Below, piece by piece: positions 1-8,342 of a stretch of 64,000 nucleotides of DNA; position 1 is the stretch's first letter, and each line of letters opens with the position of its first letter. A program made the translations under genes and the position numbers. Source of the DNA: Paenibacillus taichungensis (GTDB taxonomy: Bacteria; Bacillota; Bacilli; Paenibacillales; Paenibacillaceae); assembly GCF_003287275.1 (NCBI RefSeq), contig NZ_QEVW01000006.1, positions 372,001-436,000 on the forward strand, given 5' to 3'. The notes below the pieces were generated by a model. It had not been told where the DNA came from. It saw only the letters and a program-made list of their open reading frames with translations, and did not search any database.

Positions 1-794
1 ATAACCGAGTTCGCAGATTGATATGCATATTCGCCGCCTTCAAATCCACCCGTATAGATCAGATGGGAGATGGACTGTGTTGCCCGTCCCGGTCCACCAT
101 TGGTCAAGGCTACGATCTGGTCAAAGACCATCAGTGAGTTTTTCATCGCCAGCACCATATTAATCGTGAAGAACGGAGCAATGAGTGGAAACGTAATGCT
201 CCAGAATTCACGCCATTTGCCGGCGCCGTCCAGATTCGATGCTTCATACAATGTCGTAGGGATCGTCTGCAATCCCGCCAAATACAGAATCGTATTCAAC
301 GCGACTGATTGCCATACCGCGACAATCACGATCCCAATCCACGCGAGGCTTTCGCTACCCAGAATGTTCGTCGATAGGGCGTTGATCCCCAGGTTTTGCC
401 CCCAGATTGGGAATACGTTGGAGAACAGGTAGTTAAATATGTAACCTACGATCAATACACTCAGGATATTCGGGAGAAAGTAGATGCCCCGGAAAAAGTT
501 ACGGAACTTGATCTTGGCATTCAGCCCGAGTGCAATGAGCAGGCTCAGAATATTCGTCAGGATCGTTACAACGATCGCAAACTTGAAGGTGAACCAGTAG
601 GCGTTGCCTACATTATCATCCTGAAACAGATTGAAATAGTTTTTGAATCCAACAAAGTCATAACCTTTACCGAATCCGTTGTAGTTCGTAAATGAATAAT
701 AGATCCCCTGAAGGGCCGGCAGCGTCATAAACACGAAGAACAATACTACCGCCGGAACCGTCATCCAGTAATAAGGCGCGATGCGCTTGTTCAT
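1..794 (-). CDS. Sugar ABC transporter permease, MalF type (3' end cut by window)
   Basis: Inner-membrane permease of a carbohydrate ABC importer; the C-terminus lies beyond the window edge. The start is ATG at 794 (MNKRIAPYYWM), preceded by a GGAGGATGG ribosome site. The translation has an N-terminal membrane helix, further hydrophobic segments and the cytoplasmic EAA loop near residue 185 (EASNLDGAGKWREFW), which docks the ATPase subunit. It follows the binding-protein gene at 820-2058 by 25 bases, so the two are one operon; a MalG-type partner probably lies just outside. Substrate cannot be told from the sequence. Confidence 0.93.
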   Translation of the reverse strand, partial: MNKRIAPYYWMTVPAVVLFFVFMTLPALQGIYYSFTNYNGFGKGYDFVGFKNYFNLFQDDNVGNAYWFTFKFAIVVTILTNILSLLIALGLNAKIKFRNFFRGIYFLPNILSVLIVGYIFNYLFSNVFPIWGQNLGINALSTNILGSESLAWIGIVIVAVWQSVALNTILYLAGLQTIPTTLYEASNLDGAGKWREFWSITFPLIAPFFTINMVLAMKNSLMVFDQIVALTNGGPGRATQSISHLIYTGGFEGGEYAYQSANSV

Positions 795-819
795 ACTCCA
801 TCCTCCTTTGGACAAGGCG

Positions 820-2058
820 TTATCGCCGATTCGCTACCTTGTCCCATTCTTTGTCGAGTGTATCCAGATAGTTGTCGATGTTCTTGTTCTGCAAAAAGGA
901 CTGTACGATGGAATTCAGCTGCACCGCAGCCGGAATATAGTGATCGGCGAAGTCGATAACCTTGCCCTGCTCAATGTAAGGTGTCAGTTCCTGTACAGCA
1001 GGATCATCTTGTTTTACACCTTCCACCGCAGAGAACAGCGTCTGTTCCTCAATGTATTTACCTATATTTTCAGGTTCCAGCAGAAACGCAATGAACTGCT
1101 CGGCCTGCTCCTTGTTCGGTGTATCCGCTGCAATGGTAAACAGGGAGTCGATTCCGTTCACCAGCTTGATCTTGCTCGGATCATTGCCTGTCGGGAATGG
1201 GAAGAAACCAATGTCCACATTCGGGTTCGCTTTGCGAATTTCGGAGATCGCCCAGGTACCCTGGATGTACATGTAAGCTTCGCCATTGGCAAAGGCACGG
1301 TTACCGTCCGAATACGCTTTACCGAAGTTGTCGCCGTGACCGTAATTCATCAGCTCCAACTGCTTCTCCGCAACCTCACGGTATTTCTCCTTGAAGGTCA
1401 CTTTGTTCTCGCGACGCTCCAGATAAAAATCAATACCAACCAAGTTAGGTCCGAGTGCATTGAACGGCAGATTCGTCTGCCAGTCATCCTTGTATGTGAA
1501 ATAAAACGGAATTTTACCCGCATCCTTAATTTTTTTGGCTGTAGCAATCAGCTCGTCCCAGGTCTTGGGTACGTCCAGACCCATTTCTTTAAATAACGTT
1601 TTGTTGTACATGATGCCGTTTGCATTTGTTGCGTAAGGAACACCTGTCACTTCATCCATGCCCGTGACATCCTTCAGCATCTTTATGTAGTTGGGATCGA
1701 TCGTTTTTAACAGTGGACTGTCTGTCAGATCGGCGAAAATATCACTCTGTGCAAGAATGGAATAGGTATCGGTTGCCCCCATCGCCATAATGTCTGGCAC
1801 ATCGTTCTTCACCACACGTGTCTTCAGCACCGTCTCCGCGTCAGGTGGATTCACCTGAGTGACCTGAATATCGGAGTGTTTGGCGTTGAATGTTTTGATT
1901 AATTCGTCAAAGGTTCCTTTGGCTTCGGGTTTATTCTGAAAAAATTCAACCTGCACCTTGCCATTGGCATTATTGCCACTGGTGCAGGAAGACAGAAGTA
2001 CAGCCGTTATTCCACAAAGCAGCATTAACCCGAGTGCCTTGGTAAGCGATCTTCTCAT
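820..2058 (-). CDS. Extracellular sugar-binding lipoprotein (family 1 SBP)
   Basis: Solute-binding component of a carbohydrate ABC importer, 412 aa. The N-terminus has a charged start, hydrophobic core and lipobox LSSC, with lipidated Cys near residue 25. The rest shows the usual family features: an early stretch on tracking targets of the type VEFFQNKPEAKG, and a mid-protein GEAYMYIQGTWAI block typical of family 1 binding proteins. First gene of an operon with the permease at 1-794. A perfect palindrome lies at 2113-2126 between the likely promoter and this start. Substrate unknown. Confidence 0.93.
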   Translation of the reverse strand: MRRSLTKALGLMLLCGITAVLLSSCTSGNNANGKVQVEFFQNKPEAKGTFDELIKTFNAKHSDIQVTQVNPPDAETVLKTRVVKNDVPDIMAMGATDTYSILAQSDIFADLTDSPLLKTIDPNYIKMLKDVTGMDEVTGVPYATNANGIMYNKTLFKEMGLDVPKTWDELIATAKKIKDAGKIPFYFTYKDDWQTNLPFNALGPNLVGIDFYLERRENKVTFKEKYREVAEKQLELMNYGHGDNFGKAYSDGNRAFANGEAYMYIQGTWAISEIRKANPNVDIGFFPFPTGNDPSKIKLVNGIDSLFTIAADTPNKEQAEQFIAFLLEPENIGKYIEEQTLFSAVEGVKQDDPAVQELTPYIEQGKVIDFADHYIPAAVQLNSIVQSFLQNKNIDNYLDTLDKEWDKVANRR

Positions 2059-2112
2059 GTTGTACCTCCCTCAGCTTATATACGTAAAGATTTACCCATT
2101 AAATTAGTGAAG

Positions 2113-2126
2113 TAACCACGTGGTTA
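2113..2126. promoter_or_regulatory. Perfect 14-bp palindrome, probable operator of the sugar ABC operon
   Basis: TAACCACGTGGTTA is its own reverse complement and lies 55-68 bases upstream of the binding-protein start at 2058. A TATAAA-like -10 on the minus strand lies slightly further upstream (near 2148), so the palindrome would sit just after the start of transcription. A second imperfect CG-centred site, AAAACGGTTTCGA at 2182-2194, could be a LacI or CcpA target. The bound regulator is not in this window, as far as I can tell. Confidence 0.45.
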
Positions 2127-2242
2127 ATCCTTCCACCGTTTTATACTTAGAGCGTTGACTATAATGTGTCCTATTATTCCTAAAACGGTTTCGATAAAAT
2201 TGAAACACTCACACTGAGTGCGAGTCCGCTCATCGACATAAC

Positions 2243-2274
2243 AAAAAAAAGACATCGGAATATATCCAATGTCC
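2243..2274 (-). terminator. Rho-independent terminator after lspA
   Basis: On the minus strand GACATTGGA and its partner TTCCGATGTC form a hairpin with a TATA loop, followed by eight T. It lies about 50 bases after the lspA stop and upstream of the sugar operon, so it separates the two units. Confidence 0.8.
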
Positions 2275-2325
2275 CTCATGTATACAGTTACGGTTGCTTA
2301 CATCAAAGCTGTTATTAACGCTTTA

Positions 2326-2814
2326 TCAACGCTCTATTTTCGGCAAAGCATTACGTAAACGCTTGGTTCGGTAACTGCGAAATGCACGGATCAGCATGCC
2401 GATGACCAGCATAACCACACCAACATTTATCGCTACATCCGCCAAATTGAGAATACCACGTCCCGACGGAAATACGAGAAAATCCGTTACGCGCGCGTAG
2501 ATAAAACGATCGATTGCATTACCCAAGGCACCCCCGACCATGAAACCGGCACCTGCCTGCATCCAGAAACCGCGAATTTCACCTTTTCTCCGATAATACA
2601 TCATGCCCGCCACGAACAGAATGGCGACCACACCGAACAGACGCGCATTCCCTTGAAATAGGCTGCCTGCCATTCCGCTGTTCTCATAATGCTGCAATTG
2701 CATGCCCGAATCGCCAAGTCTCATGGTGTCGCCAACTTCCATATACATCCTCACCGCCATCTTGGTTCCCTGATCAACCAAGGTAACCAGCAGTGCTACA
2801 AAATAAAATAACAT
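2326..2814 (-). CDS. lspA: Lipoprotein signal peptidase (signal peptidase II)
   Basis: Membrane aspartic peptidase that cleaves the signal peptide of prolipoproteins after lipidation. At 162 aa it has the usual family length. Four hydrophobic segments are visible, and the two catalytic aspartates sit in their conserved settings: GNAIDR (D102) and NLADVAIN (D126). The VDQGTK motif near the start also fits. Start ATG at 2814 follows a GGAGTGG ribosome site. It stands alone with its own terminator at 2243-2274. Many substrates are encoded nearby, such as the SBP lipoproteins. Confidence 0.96.
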   Translation of the reverse strand: MLFYFVALLVTLVDQGTKMAVRMYMEVGDTMRLGDSGMQLQHYENSGMAGSLFQGNARLFGVVAILFVAGMMYYRRKGEIRGFWMQAGAGFMVGGALGNAIDRFIYARVTDFLVFPSGRGILNLADVAINVGVVMLVIGMLIRAFRSYRTKRLRNALPKIER

Positions 2815-2937
2815 GTTCCACTCCTCCTGCCGGACGCTCCAAAGTTAAACTAAAGGGTCTCTGCTGTAACATTTCCTTCACTTTAACACACCCAAAGCGC
2901 AGTCACCAAGTGGGTAGAGCACGCGCTTGGCACATAC

Positions 2938-3915
2938 TCAGGAGTGATTCTTCCGCTTTAATATATGATAGGTATTGCTGAACATACCGAATAGCACACC
3001 TGTAATTGGGAATATGGCCCAATTAACGTCCCATCGCTGGTATACAAAGCCCGTGAACAGAAACAGCGCCGTAGCCAAAGGCCATACGATAGCCCCCACT
3101 GCTCCTACCATTCTTTGCTGCTCCTTCTTATCAGCACTAAAGTGTGGCTCCTCCAGCAATTTCGTGTAAGCCCCCTGGATATTGCCGTAATAAATGAATA
3201 GGAACACGCCTACCGCTGCCATTAACATAAAGAGAGAGACACCGTAAGATGCGTAGTCATCGTTAATATATGCACCCGCGAAAATAAAAACGGGTGACAG
3301 CACGCACAGGCCGACGCCCGTAATGATTGAAACGCGGTACGTCAGCGCGAAATGGGCCTGACTGCGTTGAAGTGACATCTTGAGCGCATAAGGCAACTGA
3401 AATCCCTTCTCCATATACTTGAAACGATCAAGCTTCATCCCGCTGTGAATAAACATGCCGACTGCAAAGGCGATGAGTACAAACATCCCGATGAGCCCCA
3501 GCAGGCTGCCCGTTTCCATCGACCCTGTCATGGACTTGATATTGTTCTGTTCAAAAAATGTATCAAGGAATATCAGGAAGGCCACCCCGGATGCACAAAG
3601 AAAAACACCAAGTCCTGTCCACAGACCCACACTGCGTTTAACAGCAGCATAATCGTGAGCCTCTTCCTCCGTCAGCACAGGTACTGCTTCCTCGATCCCG
3701 GCTGGTTGAATACCGAGCTCAGCTGTTAACTCCTCGATATTGCCAAATTCCGAAATCACAATACCGATTGCCTCATTCTCCGACTTGCCTTCCCGCTTCA
3801 ATTCCAAGTATTTATCTTCCATTCCCGAGAGAAGCTCCTGTTTCAAATGCTCCACCTCGGAGGTCTTCGGCAGACCAGCGAACATGTTTTCCAGATACAC
3901 CATAATCGTCTCCAT
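2938..3915 (-). CDS. HAAS domain membrane protein (DUF1700 type)
   Basis: 325-aa membrane protein. The N-terminal 70 residues are a HAAS-type helical domain (LPKTSEVEHLKQELLSGMED then EAIGIVISEFGN), the domain that pairs genetically with PadR regulators. The rest has about six to seven hydrophobic segments with no enzyme motif. It begins 6 bases after the padR stop, so it is translated from the same message. By family precedent such proteins are controlled by the adjacent PadR; the biochemical role is not known. Confidence 0.85.
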   Translation of the reverse strand: METIMVYLENMFAGLPKTSEVEHLKQELLSGMEDKYLELKREGKSENEAIGIVISEFGNIEELTAELGIQPAGIEEAVPVLTEEEAHDYAAVKRSVGLWTGLGVFLCASGVAFLIFLDTFFEQNNIKSMTGSMETGSLLGLIGMFVLIAFAVGMFIHSGMKLDRFKYMEKGFQLPYALKMSLQRSQAHFALTYRVSIITGVGLCVLSPVFIFAGAYINDDYASYGVSLFMLMAAVGVFLFIYYGNIQGAYTKLLEEPHFSADKKEQQRMVGAVGAIVWPLATALFLFTGFVYQRWDVNWAIFPITGVLFGMFSNTYHILKRKNHS

Positions 3916-3921
3916 GCTCCG

Positions 3922-4248
3922 TCACCACTCCCTGATAAATAGATTCACAACCTCCTGCGTAACCTTCCATTCCTCACATTTTTCCTTGTAATAATCGAGG
4001 CCGGGCGGCGTGATCCGGTAATACGTACGCCGCTTCCCGAGACTCTCATCCCGGTAAAATGATTCAATGTACCCGTTCTTCTCCAATCGGGTGAAGGCAG
4101 AGTATAGTGTCGTCTCTTTCATCACATACTTCTCATCTGTCAGCTGCCTGATGTTTTTGGAAATCTCGTATCCGTACGACTCCCCTTCCAGCAGCATATA
4201 GAGAATTAGCGTATCGTTGTAGCCGCGTATAACGTCACTGCTGATCAC
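3922..4248 (-). CDS. PadR family transcriptional regulator
   Basis: 108-aa winged-helix repressor of the PadR family: DTLILYMLLEGESYGYEI is the classic PadR opening, followed by KETTLYSAFTRLEKNGYIES (recognition helix and wing) and the GKRRTYYRITPPG wing motif. The start is GTG at 4246-4248 with GGAGGAGG ten bases upstream; no better ATG exists. It heads a two-gene operon with the HAAS protein and probably represses itself through the inverted repeat at 4271-4323. Confidence 0.93.
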   Translation of the reverse strand: MISSDVIRGYNDTLILYMLLEGESYGYEISKNIRQLTDEKYVMKETTLYSAFTRLEKNGYIESFYRDESLGKRRTYYRITPPGLDYYKEKCEEWKVTQEVVNLFIREW

Positions 4249-4270
4249 AAAAGATAATCCTCCTCCGTTA

Positions 4271-4323
4271 CTTCATCTGTCGTAGTAGTTGAAGTATATC
4301 ACAGTTTACTACGACAGGTGAAG
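4271..4323 (-). promoter_or_regulatory. padR promoter inside a 17-bp inverted repeat (operator)
   Basis: Arms CTTCATCTGTCGTAGTA (4271-4287) and TACTACGACAGGTGAAG (4307-4323) are reverse complements with one mismatch in 17, separated by 19 bases. On the minus strand a TATACT -10 (4293-4298) lies in the spacer and a weak -35 (TTCACC) lies in the upstream arm, so a dimer on both arms would cover the promoter. Autorepression by the PadR protein is the natural inference. Confidence 0.75.
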
Positions 4324-4343
4324 TAGTCGGACTTAAAATAGGC

Positions 4344-4376
4344 AAAAAAAATCCGTGCCTGGAATAGGTACGGATC
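4344..4376 (-). terminator. Terminator after the nucleoside hydrolase gene
   Basis: Minus-strand hairpin ATCCGTACC / GGCACGGAT with a short loop, followed by eight T. It lies about 85 bases beyond the stop at 4459 and ends the operon that runs from 8092. Confidence 0.75.
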
Positions 4377-4458
4377 GTTTTACTGAGCTTTGACTTTAAT
4401 GAATACTTACGTACAAGACTTGCAGAGCTAATGCGATGCTCGGGCACATCTCTTGGAA

Positions 4459-5406
4459 TTATTGTATAGCAGAGAGCACATCCAGCAGCATGGATTTGAA
4501 TCTCGGACGGTCAATGGCCTCACAGACGCGTACATTTGGCTCTTTGCCGAAACGTCCATTGATATCCACAACGCTATATCCGCGTGTTAACTCGCCTGCC
4601 GCTTCTACATCCACATAATACTGACCGGATTTGGTCATGAGCGACTCATCTGCGGCAACAGCCATCAGCAACGTATCCGGATGAGTTGTGCCATTCAGTT
4701 TATGTACCGATTTGTTGAACTGCATAACCACTTTATTGATGGCTGTGAAGAAATCGGCACCCGATGTACCCAGCGCAGCAATTTCAGCGTGATCATCATC
4801 ATCCATAACAGAATATTGAGTACACATCTCCCAACCAACCATAGTGGTCGGAATGCCTGCGTGCAATACAATTTTGGCTGCTTCCGGATCTACATAGAAG
4901 TTATACTCCGCGGCTGGTGTGATATTACCCAGTGCATTATTCGTTCCACCCATGATGTAGAGGTGAGCAATCTCCGGAATAATGGTTGGGTCCTTCTGGA
5001 TTGCCATCGCAATGTTGGTCAGGGGTGCAATGGCCAGAAGCGAGATTTCGCCCGGATGTGCGTGTACCTTCTCAATGATAAAATCAACCGCATGCCCTGC
5101 CTCTGGACGCTGGTCCGCTTTCGGGAAATGGGCTCCGCCCATACCGTCATCGCCATGTACGTCTTCCACCGTGCGGTGCTGGGCCTTGCCATAGGCCATC
5201 AATGGGCGTTCGCAGCCTTTGTACACAGGCACCTTGCCGCCATGTCCAGCAACCTGTACCGTGTACAGGGCATTTTCAACCTCCTGGTCAAACTGTACGT
5301 TCCCGCCTGTAATCGTAATGCCCTCCACCTGGAAATGGTGCAGTGCCGTCAGGATCGCAATCGTATCGTCTCCTGCTGTATCAGTATCGATGATGACTTT
5401 TCTCAT
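4459..5406 (-). CDS. Inosine-uridine preferring nucleoside hydrolase family protein
   Basis: Hydrolyses N-glycosidic bonds of ribonucleosides to base and ribose; cytosolic, Ca2+-dependent by family. The start is ATG at 5406 (MRKVIIDTDTAGDD), because AAGGAG lies nine bases before it; an in-frame ATG further upstream has no such site. The Asp-rich N-terminal motif is DTDTAGDD, with Thr where the family usually has Pro. Other landmarks are LLAIAPLTNIA, MGGTNN and the late THPDTLLMA segment carrying the conserved His-Asp. 315 aa, normal length. It follows the DUF350 gene by 60 bases and likely shares its transcript; the exact nucleoside is unknown. Confidence 0.9.
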   Translation of the reverse strand: MRKVIIDTDTAGDDTIAILTALHHFQVEGITITGGNVQFDQEVENALYTVQVAGHGGKVPVYKGCERPLMAYGKAQHRTVEDVHGDDGMGGAHFPKADQRPEAGHAVDFIIEKVHAHPGEISLLAIAPLTNIAMAIQKDPTIIPEIAHLYIMGGTNNALGNITPAAEYNFYVDPEAAKIVLHAGIPTTMVGWEMCTQYSVMDDDDHAEIAALGTSGADFFTAINKVVMQFNKSVHKLNGTTHPDTLLMAVAADESLMTKSGQYYVDVEAAGELTRGYSVVDINGRFGKEPNVRVCEAIDRPRFKSMLLDVLSAIQ

Positions 5407-5466
5407 GATGCCGCGCTCCTTCTTCGTTGAATTGATATTCATTCCAAATAAACACTAGGGTTTATT

Positions 5467-5871
5467 TTACATCAAAAACGTACCGATGACGATGGAAACG
5501 CCGATGATAATGGAACGCAGCAGCTGTGCTACAGCCATATTGCCTCGTGCGATCTCGTCACATACCCGCATCTTGGGGATAAGGAAGTCAAATATAATAT
5601 AGACCAGACATAAAATAATGATTCCCAGCGCTGACCAGAGCAGCATATCCAGCCATGAATGCGTGGAGAAGGACACCATGCCCACAATGATACACAGGCC
5701 CAACAATTTGCTGCCCATATACATGCCTGCCGCCTCGTTGCCTTTCGCAATTTCCTCGCTATCGTTATACCGGGTCAATTGGCTAAAAGCGAAATACCCA
5801 CATACCAATACGACCAGCAAAATGCCTACACCTACCGCTACATTCAGCAGGTTTAATCCCAAATTGTTCAT
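5467..5871 (-). CDS. DUF350 membrane protein (YjfL-like)
   Basis: 134-aa integral membrane protein with four hydrophobic segments arranged as two similar halves: each half carries an acidic-to-Gly motif, SEEIAKGNEAAG near residue 38 and CDEIARGNMAVA near residue 103, the internal-repeat hallmark of DUF350. The start ATG overlaps the stop of the ATP-grasp gene (ATGA), so translation is coupled. In enterobacteria the DUF350 protein YjfL is encoded beside the glutathionylspermidine-synthase homologue YjfC, as here. No biochemical function is established. Confidence 0.88.
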   Translation of the reverse strand: MNNLGLNLLNVAVGVGILLVVLVCGYFAFSQLTRYNDSEEIAKGNEAAGMYMGSKLLGLCIIVGMVSFSTHSWLDMLLWSALGIIILCLVYIIFDFLIPKMRVCDEIARGNMAVAQLLRSIIIGVSIVIGTFLM

Positions 5872-7250
5872 TCCTTCTCCTCCTCTTCATCCATCCGTTC
5901 ATTGACCACAGCCGCACAATAATAGGCCATATCTCCGGTTACCTTCTCCCCGATCCGGGGCAGCACACCGGCAAAACGTCCACCGATGACAAACACCCCT
6001 GTAAGCAAATAACCGCTGTATTCGCCATCCTCTGTCTGAATCACGGCCTGTTCCATAGGTACCAGCTGCTGATATATTTTAGGCTGATTATGATAATAGG
6101 CTGCGATCTGCTCATCTTCTTGCTGTTCAGCTATTGTGTTGGAGTTCGTAGGGGCGTGCAGCTGATGAGAAGCAGCCGTTTGGCCCCCATGATGATCCGA
6201 CTCCTCACCCAGCAGCGATGTGCCTCTCCCTTCGCGGCCCCAATAGCTTTTGGCCACGTAAGGCATTGCGCTCCATTCGAATGGCCCGGCTTCGAAATAA
6301 GTTGGTAGCAGATACCGTGAAATGGAAGCTAACTCCGCATCATTAAACAGCCGAAATCCGCAATATTCCGGGGTTTGTTCATTACGTTCATAGAGTGACC
6401 AGATCGCCGCCATGAAGCCCTTGCTCTGCATCAGTACATGCTGTGCAGGATTCATCAGGCCCAGACGGCCATCCTGAACCAATTCAAGCAGCGCTGCGCC
6501 GATGTCCACGCCGGTCGTTTCATCTCGATCATCGATTAGATATTCCAGGGGGTAGAGGCGGTACAACAGGTTGATCTCGCGTCCTTCATGGTAGAGCGCC
6601 TCCCCTGGAATAATCTCCAGCTCCTCCAGTGGAGCGTAGAACGTTTCATACCCCGCCTCCTGGCACAGCTTCATCAGATACTCCGTATTGGTCCGATCCT
6701 CCACATGCTCCCCAAATGAAGTAAAAGTCACCGGGCCCAGCAAACCCTGCTGTGCGTAAGCATTCAGCCAGCGGCGAAAGCATTCCCGGATACATTCATC
6801 CATTCCTTTGGATGGAGCATGGAACAATGTTTTTTCAGCCATCTCCACCAAAATACCTTCCAATGCAGCTACTTCAGGTATGCCGGTTGGGGTATCGGTG
6901 TTATTTTCAATACATTTAGGCCCGGCTTCTCCAATAATCCAGTCCTGCCGAGTGATCCCGCCTGTCACCATCTCCATACGCGCCGCCGGAATCAGGCCGG
7001 GATGAATGCCCAACTGCTGCTCCAGAAATGAGTCGGGCATGTATTGCTGAATAAAACGCATCACCTTACAGTAGATTCCGTCTACAGCCTCAACTGCTGT
7101 CCCCAATTCCTGTATCTCCACAGGGGAATAAACCGTCAACGCAGGCACGCAATATTGCTTGCCATACATGCGATGGTAAGGAACCTGCTGCCCCGTTTTG
7201 CCCCTGAAAACTTCTTCATGACTGAATGGCAGTTGGTATATATGCCTCAT
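5868..7250 (-). CDS. Glutathionylspermidine synthase-like ATP-grasp ligase (YjfC-like)
   Basis: 460-aa ATP-grasp enzyme of the glutathionylspermidine synthase C-terminal family, which forms an amide from a carboxylate and an amine using ATP. Visible motifs: RMEMVTGG near 91, ENNTDTPTGIPE (115-126), and the late YVAKSYWGREGRGTSLL nucleotide-binding segment. A hydrophilic insert follows that segment (roughly residues 355-385). No amidase domain is present, unlike the E. coli bifunctional enzyme. The gene starts 6 bases after the lipoprotein stop, whose region supplies GGGAGG as ribosome site, and overlaps the DUF350 gene. Substrate unknown; the adjacent lipoprotein ends in Gly-Gly and could be the carboxylate donor, which is inference. 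Confidence 0.88.
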   Translation of the reverse strand: MRHIYQLPFSHEEVFRGKTGQQVPYHRMYGKQYCVPALTVYSPVEIQELGTAVEAVDGIYCKVMRFIQQYMPDSFLEQQLGIHPGLIPAARMEMVTGGITRQDWIIGEAGPKCIENNTDTPTGIPEVAALEGILVEMAEKTLFHAPSKGMDECIRECFRRWLNAYAQQGLLGPVTFTSFGEHVEDRTNTEYLMKLCQEAGYETFYAPLEELEIIPGEALYHEGREINLLYRLYPLEYLIDDRDETTGVDIGAALLELVQDGRLGLMNPAQHVLMQSKGFMAAIWSLYERNEQTPEYCGFRLFNDAELASISRYLLPTYFEAGPFEWSAMPYVAKSYWGREGRGTSLLGEESDHHGGQTAASHQLHAPTNSNTIAEQQEDEQIAAYYHNQPKIYQQLVPMEQAVIQTEDGEYSGYLLTGVFVIGGRFAGVLPRIGEKVTGDMAYYCAAVVNERMDEEEEKE

Positions 7251-7256
7251 CAGGTT

Positions 7257-7544
7257 CTAACCTCCCGAACTGTGGAAGAAGCTTCCAAATCCGCTCGATT
7301 TTGAACTGGACTTGCTGTAGGAGCCGCTGTCCTTATTGCTCCGATAGGACGATCCGCCACCGTAGTAATAGTGTCCACTGCTGGAGTCATATTCGCATCC
7401 GGTATCGTATTCCGGGTCACACTCGTCGCTATTGCTGCTACAACCGGATAATACAGCTGGAACCGCAAGCATTAGCGAGAAGGCAACCAGCTTGGCGCGT
7501 GATCCGGGTTTGGGATTGGAATTGGAATTGGGATTTTCGGCCAT
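7257..7544 (-). CDS. Small Ser/Gly/Tyr-rich lipoprotein ending in Gly-Gly
   Basis: 95-aa secreted lipoprotein. Residues 17-35 are hydrophobic and end in the lipobox LSGC, so the mature protein starts at that Cys. The mature part is low in complexity: acidic segment DECDPEYDTGCEYD, then repeats of SSGHYYYGGGSSY and SKSSSKSSGFGSFFHSSGG, finishing with Gly-Gly. The start ATG overlaps the upstream stop by one base (TAATG), and the ATP-grasp ligase begins 6 bases downstream. The tight coupling suggests a substrate or scaffold for that ligase. No named family recognised. Confidence 0.8.
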   Translation of the reverse strand: MAENPNSNSNPKPGSRAKLVAFSLMLAVPAVLSGCSSNSDECDPEYDTGCEYDSSSGHYYYGGGSSYRSNKDSGSYSKSSSKSSGFGSFFHSSGG

Positions 7545-8092
7545 TACAGATCCACCTCCTTCATCAAAAACAACACTTTCTTGCGATCCGCATCCAGCAC
7601 GGAATACACAAATTCATAGGTCTTACTGCCCCGGACCATGTAATGGTCCAGCAGTTGCTCGGCAAGCTCCATCGTGTACGTGGAGGATTCTGCCAAGTCC
7701 AATTCCTGAAATGAACTCCCATTCCAAAGCATATATTCCGCACTATACATGGAGGACATTTTACACATTGCCAGTGCAGCGTCCGCAATCGCTGTACCGT
7801 ATTCTGCAGGTTTTTGATTGTCATACTCGGTCACGTAAACTGCATGCTCCCGACGATCCTCGCATTCATTGGACAGATGCGCCCAGAGCTTATTTTTCAT
7901 CAGGGTTGCATCGACCAGTTTGCGCATGAACAGCTCATCGCGAGTAACCGATACCTGCTCCAGTACCCCCGTCTCCACCTGTCGGTCATCCGACCAGTTC
8001 CGATAAGTCAATGAATAATAAATAACGATAACCTGCCTTTCTGTGAGCTCTAAGAGGAGCCGTTTCCATACACACAAACGTATTAAACGCAT
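7544..8092 (-). CDS. Uncharacterised soluble protein, first gene of the ATP-grasp operon
   Basis: Open frame of up to 182 aa with no signal peptide, membrane span or motif I recognise; rich in Glu, Tyr and Met in the second half (YSAEYMLWNGSSFQELDLAE). Its stop overlaps the lipoprotein start (TAATG), so it belongs to the operon. The 5' end is uncertain: the ATG at 8092 has no ribosome site, while AAAGGCAGG near 8030-8040 could serve a non-ATG start near VIVIYYSLTYRNW. The conserved body probably begins around there. Its position suggests a role in the same membrane or envelope process as its neighbours. Confidence 0.65.
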   Translation of the reverse strand: MRLIRLCVWKRLLLELTERQVIVIYYSLTYRNWSDDRQVETGVLEQVSVTRDELFMRKLVDATLMKNKLWAHLSNECEDRREHAVYVTEYDNQKPAEYGTAIADAALAMCKMSSMYSAEYMLWNGSSFQELDLAESSTYTMELAEQLLDHYMVRGSKTYEFVYSVLDADRKKVLFLMKEVDL

Positions 8093-8217
8093 GAGAAGGA
8101 AAAAAGTTACACTATTCCCGATGACATGTAAAAAAGAACAGGGCTATCAATCTCGTTCACAGAGTACGGGCCGGATACTTGAATCCGTCAAAGCATTGCT
8201 AGTCGTCCCCGAAACGC

Positions 8218-8258
8218 AAAAAAACTGTCCCAAAGCCAATGCATGACTTATGAGACAG
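8218..8258 (-). terminator. Terminator after the ABC-F gene
   Basis: Minus strand: CTGTCTCA and TGGGACAG pair (one G-U), followed by seven T at 8218-8224. The loop side carries TCTCATAAGTCAT, which recurs in the hairpins at 44931-44982 and 58016-58063. It lies 85 bases after the ABC-F stop. Confidence 0.7.
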
Positions 8259-8342
8259 CCTCCTTGCTTGTTCAAGCTGCTGCTAGCTTCTTTAGAAATT
8301 GATATTTCTGTTGCCAATGCCCTTCCAACTTACACGTATGGC

